Of a stretch of DNA of 5,779 bases, positions 5,749 through 5,779 are shown piece by piece. Position numbers and translations under genes: made by a program. The notes beneath the pieces are model-generated. The model made no database searches and was not told the DNA's origin. It saw only the letters and a list, made by a program, of their open reading frames with translations. Origin of the DNA: an uncultured Clostridia bacterium (GTDB taxonomy: Bacteria; Bacillota; Clostridia; Oscillospirales; Ruminococcaceae); NCBI GenBank assembly GCA_947427325.1, contig CANEHP010000145.1:1-5779 (forward strand), in the 5' to 3' direction. Within the stretch, counting starts at the first letter, position 1, and the number at the start of each line of letters is the position of its first letter.

Positions 5749-5779
5749 AGGGGACGCCCTCTCGTGCAGGGCGTCCCCT
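5749..5779 (-). terminator. Strong terminator hairpin at the right edge of the window
   Basis: AGGGGACGCCCT (5749-5760) and AGGGCGTCCCCT (5768-5779) form a perfect 12-bp GC-rich stem with a seven-base loop. On the minus strand the stem is followed by GTTTTATTTTA, so it most likely ends a leftward gene outside the window. Any plus-strand tail is cut off by the edge. Confidence 0.75.

Overview
The window reads as chromosomal sequence from a gut- or rumen-type Clostridia, most likely Oscillospiraceae/Ruminococcus-like. This rests on AT-rich intergenic DNA, strong AGGAGG-type ribosome binding sites with some GTG starts, two lipoproteins of a style common in that group (one DUF4358-like, one CE2-like SGNH esterase), and many intergenic palindromes. 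The assignment is inference; no rRNA or other marker gene is present.

Left part (+ strand): the 3' end of an uncharacterised gene (1-170) is followed by a degenerate palindromic repeat (about 171-305). Next come a stand-alone radical SAM protein of the SPL-like type (370-1239) and, 52 bases on, a secreted lipoprotein esterase with an SGNH active site (1292-2515). The last two could be co-transcribed. They end at a perfect 18-bp hairpin (2539-2578), which lies between convergent genes and probably terminates on both strands. A 164-bp element with inverted ends (2625-2788) follows.

Right part (- strand): a REC-HD-GYP response regulator, predicted to degrade cyclic di-GMP (2845-3915), lies downstream of a stand-alone Hpt phosphotransfer protein (4437-4790). 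Together they look like the output end of a phosphorelay whose kinase is not in the window. About 520 bases separate them, holding seven successive hairpins (3968-4202) and a stretch I could not identify (4231-4436). Further right is a small DUF4358-like lipoprotein gene (4958-5473), then a third palindromic repeat (5571-5626). At the edge are two stacked terminator hairpins for a leftward gene beyond the window.

The main non-coding observation is a dispersed family of palindromic intergenic repeats, about 171-305 (reverse), 4024-4230 and 5571-5641. The first two share 51 of 59 bases without gaps, and the last two share 23 of 26 across the central hairpin. Each copy lies upstream of a gene in the same relative orientation, and the third carries a plausible promoter. 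I see no defence system, CRISPR, RNA gene or intact transposase.
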